Positions 62,006 to 64,000 of a DNA stretch of 64,000 bases are shown one piece after another. A program made the position numbers and the translations under genes. The stretch lies in assembly GCF_001695855.1 (NCBI RefSeq), contig NZ_MBSS01000023.1:310001-374000 (forward strand). Reading direction: 5' to 3'. Source of the DNA: Ensifer sp. LC163. Its GTDB lineage: Bacteria > Pseudomonadota > Alphaproteobacteria > Rhizobiales > Rhizobiaceae. Each line of letters begins with the position of its first letter. Positions within the stretch are counted from its first letter, which is position 1. The notes beneath the pieces were generated by a model. That model ran no database searches and had not been told where the DNA came from. It saw only the letters and a list, made by a program, of their open reading frames with translations.

Positions 62006-63046
62006 TTGCCAGCCAAACGGAAGACGCCCGATCGCATGAGCGAGCCACGCCTCGGCCAGAATACCCAGCGCCGCTACGAAATTGCCGAGGACGTTCTGCG
62101 CAGCAATATCGCCGATGGCATTCTGCCGCCCGGACTTGTCCTGCTCGAGGGGCCGATTGCCGAGATCCTGCAGATATCGCGCGCGCCGGTTCAGCGGGCG
62201 CTGTTGCAATTGGAAAGCGACGGCCTCGTCCACCGCTTCAAGGGGCGCGGCTATCTCGTCGGGCCGCCGGGCCGCGCGATCGAGCCCAACCGGACCGACA
62301 TCAAGTCGCTCGGGCTCACCATCCCGCAACATGCCGACGAAGCGCTGCAAAGCCGCTCGTCCTGGGAGCGCATCTACACCGAAATCGAGAACGACGTGGC
62401 CGGCTGCGTGATCTTCGGTCAGTACCGCATCATCGAAAACGAACTCGCCAACCACTTCAGCGTCAGCCGCACGGTGGTGCGCGACGTGCTCACCCGGTTG
62501 CGCGAGCGCGGGCTGGTGCGCAAGAACCAAAGTTCGCACTGGATTGCCGGCCCGCTGACGGCCCAGACCGTCAAGGACCATTTCATGCTGCGCCGGCTGC
62601 TTGAGCCGCAGGCGCTTGCGCTTGGCGCGAGCCGTATCGACCGGGACCGGCTTGCCGCCCTGTTCAACCGGCTCAGCGAGCTCGACAGCGCGCAATCGGC
62701 GGACGCCTGGCAAGACCTCGAGGACATCCGCACGCAGTTTACCGAGTGCTGCGTGCTGGCCTTGCCGAACGAACGGCTGCGCGAACTGATCCGCAACAAC
62801 CTGCTGCCGGTGACGGCGACCGAGCGGCTGCTGCGCCAGCTCGGCCTGCCCGGCGACCCGGCGGTGATTGCGGAAATCCGACTGATCGTGGAGCTGATGA
62901 CGCGCGGTGCGACCGCGGCGGCGGCAGCGATGCTGGAGAACCACATCGACGCCTCGATGAACCGGACGATCGCGCAGATGAAGATCGTCGCGATCATTCC
63001 AGGCCCGAGCGTCACCGCCGCCTATCTGACGCGCGTCGTCGAATAG
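62006..63046 (+). CDS. GntR-family regulator with two winged-helix domains
   Basis: The 346-residue protein contains two successive winged-helix domains. The first, about 22-83, reads EIAEDVLRSNIADGILPPGLVL then ISRAPVQRALLQLESDGLVHRFKGRGYLV. The second, about 118-175, reads IYTEIENDVAGCVIFGQYRIIE then FSVSRTVVRDVLTRLRERGLVRKN. A C-terminal FCD-like helical effector domain follows (LRRLLEPQALALGA). TTG 62006 is chosen because AGAGGA lies 5 bases upstream; ATG 62036 lacks a ribosome site. It is divergent from the importer array and probably its repressor. Confidence 0.88.
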   Translation: MPAKRKTPDRMSEPRLGQNTQRRYEIAEDVLRSNIADGILPPGLVLLEGPIAEILQISRAPVQRALLQLESDGLVHRFKGRGYLVGPPGRAIEPNRTDIKSLGLTIPQHADEALQSRSSWERIYTEIENDVAGCVIFGQYRIIENELANHFSVSRTVVRDVLTRLRERGLVRKNQSSHWIAGPLTAQTVKDHFMLRRLLEPQALALGASRIDRDRLAALFNRLSELDSAQSADAWQDLEDIRTQFTECCVLALPNERLRELIRNNLLPVTATERLLRQLGLPGDPAVIAEIRLIVELMTRGATAAAAAMLENHIDASMNRTIAQMKIVAIIPGPSVTAAYLTRVVE

Positions 63047-63156
63047 GTAAAAACGCCCGGCATCGTTGCATAGCCGGCTCAGGTGGCTGAGCGCGGCTGT
63101 TGGTCCCTTATCCTTTTGCCCGCGCTTCATCTTGCCCTCCGTTTCCCCGGAACCCG

Positions 63157-64000
63157 TCAGCTCAGCGATGTGCGCAGCGCTTCCAGCCGGGCGTTTTCCT
63201 CAGCCCGCGCCGCCAGCGCCTCATCCATCGTCACCTCGACGAACCGGGTCGGCGTATGCGGCTGCATCTGCCCGATCAGGTCCATGTCGGCAGAAATCAC
63301 GGTTCCGAGCATGAAGTAGCCGCCGCCCGAAACCGCATCGCGATGCAGGATGATCGGCTCGGTTCCGCCGGGAACCTGGATCGAGCCATAGGGGTAGCAA
63401 CTGTCGACGATGTTGGACGGGTCGGAACCGGCACCGAACGGCTGCTGGCGCTCGATGAAGGAGAGTTTGCGGCCGCCGCGGAAGCGGTAACCCATGCGAT
63501 CTGCTTCGGGCGCCACTTTCCATTCGTCGGCAAAGAAGCTCTGCTTTGCCGCGTCGGCCAAGCGATCCCAGTAGAGACCGGGCAGGACACGCAGCGCCAC
63601 GGGTGCCGCTGGCAGGCGCCGCAGGGGCTCGCCGACCGAGCGGCCCTCACCGGAACCGTTGCCGGCACCGATCGGCAGTTCATCGCCGGCCGCAAGCGGC
63701 CGGCCCTTGTAGCCACCGAGCGCGCCGATCGGGTAGGTCGAGCGGCTGCCGAGTGCCACCGGCACATCGATACCGCCTGCAACGGCGATATAGATGCGGG
63801 CGCCGGACTTGAGGAAATCGAAGGTCAGGGTCTGCCCGGCGCGAACAGGGAAAGCTGTCCACCCCGGTTGCTCCACCCCATCAACCCTCGCCGGCATATC
63901 GGCACCGGTGACGGCAACCACCGTGTCTTCGGTAAATTCGAGCTTGGGCCCGAGGAACACCGCCTCCAGGCCGGCCGCGCCCTCATCGTTTCCAACCAGC
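63157..64000 (-). CDS. pxpC: Biotin-dependent carboxyltransferase family / 5-oxoprolinase subunit C (5' end outside window)
   Basis: The reading frame is open from the stop at 63157 to the window end, so the N terminus is missing. Visible is the AHS2/PxpC (KipA) C-terminal region: YIAVAGGIDVPVALGSRSTYPIGALGG, RVLPGLYWD, DRMGYRFRGGRKL, the SNIVDSCYPYGSIQVPGGTEPIILHRDA block and GGYFMLGTVISADMDLIGQM. PxpC and PxpB open 5-oxoproline with ATP in bacteria. It lies upstream of the GntR gene and fits the cyclic-amide theme of the adjacent array. The subunit partner (pxpB) is presumably beyond the window. Confidence 0.85.
   Translation of the reverse strand, partial: LVGNDEGAAGLEAVFLGPKLEFTEDTVVAVTGADMPARVDGVEQPGWTAFPVRAGQTLTFDFLKSGARIYIAVAGGIDVPVALGSRSTYPIGALGGYKGRPLAAGDELPIGAGNGSGEGRSVGEPLRRLPAAPVALRVLPGLYWDRLADAAKQSFFADEWKVAPEADRMGYRFRGGRKLSFIERQQPFGAGSDPSNIVDSCYPYGSIQVPGGTEPIILHRDAVSGGGYFMLGTVISADMDLIGQMQPHTPTRFVEVTMDEALAARAEENARLEALRTSLS

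Noticed and set aside
1-64000. CRISPR arrays, tRNA/rRNA genes, transposases, phage genes
   Set aside because: I read for regular short repeats with spacers, acceptor-stem/T-loop patterns and DDE or integrase motifs and found none convincing.

Overview
The window looks like chromosome or a large secondary replicon of a Rhizobiaceae member (Rhizobium/Sinorhizobium/Agrobacterium type). The basis is high GC content, two copies of a roughly 104-bp double-palindrome element matching the architecture of RIME1 plus one diverged relative, another inverted repeat that I recall as common in rhizobial intergenic regions, and the gene repertoire: many ABC importers, LacI/GntR/AraC/LysR/MocR regulators, and the carboxynorspermidine polyamine route. 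I see no rRNA, tRNA, CRISPR array, transposase or phage block.

Layout. 0-18 kb is a mosaic of small units: an RpiR regulator tail, an RNase H, a divergent pair of citrate synthase homologues of which one carries an N-terminal HTH, an AraC/MFS divergent pair, a frameshifted AraC relic, a luciferase-like flavin oxidoreductase, a dicarboxylate symporter, a large SARP-like TPR regulator, a duplicated cassette of unknown small genes, and a MocR regulator facing a PLP dehydratase/VOC pair. 18.4-28.5 kb is one long minus-strand operon: lacI, two permeases, a binding protein, two ADP-ribosylglycohydrolase-family enzymes, an ATPase and a class III CoA transferase. Two LacI-type palindromes flank and enter lacI's downstream neighbour, and a candidate small RNA with an anti-Shine-Dalgarno hairpin loop sits just upstream. 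29-37.4 kb holds an unknown protein followed by nspC and carboxynorspermidine synthase, a LysR/MFS divergent pair and pepT. 37.5-42 kb has an ABC-F ATPase, a GH20 hexosaminidase with a GNAT enzyme, a 33-bp perfect palindrome and the relic of a DUF2306-like membrane protein.

42-61.5 kb is a second, very long minus-strand array, probably one or a few operons. In transcription order it encodes a spermidine/putrescine-type ABC importer (ATPase, two permeases, two SDR dehydrogenases, a Tat-exported binding protein, a second ATPase), a PuuE-like polysaccharide deacetylase/allantoinase homologue, a small CxxC protein, a CobW/COG0523 GTPase, a binding-protein paralogue that lacks a signal peptide, an amidase, an AraC regulator, hydantoinase/oxoprolinase A and B subunits, a GNAT enzyme and a class III aminotransferase. 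The combination suggests uptake and stepwise hydrolysis of a cyclic amide, imide or ureide followed by transamination; the substrate cannot be read from sequence. A divergently transcribed GntR regulator with two winged-helix domains (62.0 kb) is the likely controller, and a 5-oxoprolinase subunit C (pxpC/AHS2) gene runs off the right end.

The most promising undescribed biology is the double ADP-ribosylglycohydrolase operon and the cyclic-amide-type island with its signal-less binding-protein paralogue. Next come the HTH-citrate synthase pair, the duplicated unknown-gene cassette and the candidate sRNA. All functional assignments rest on motif reading and recalled family features; no search was run.
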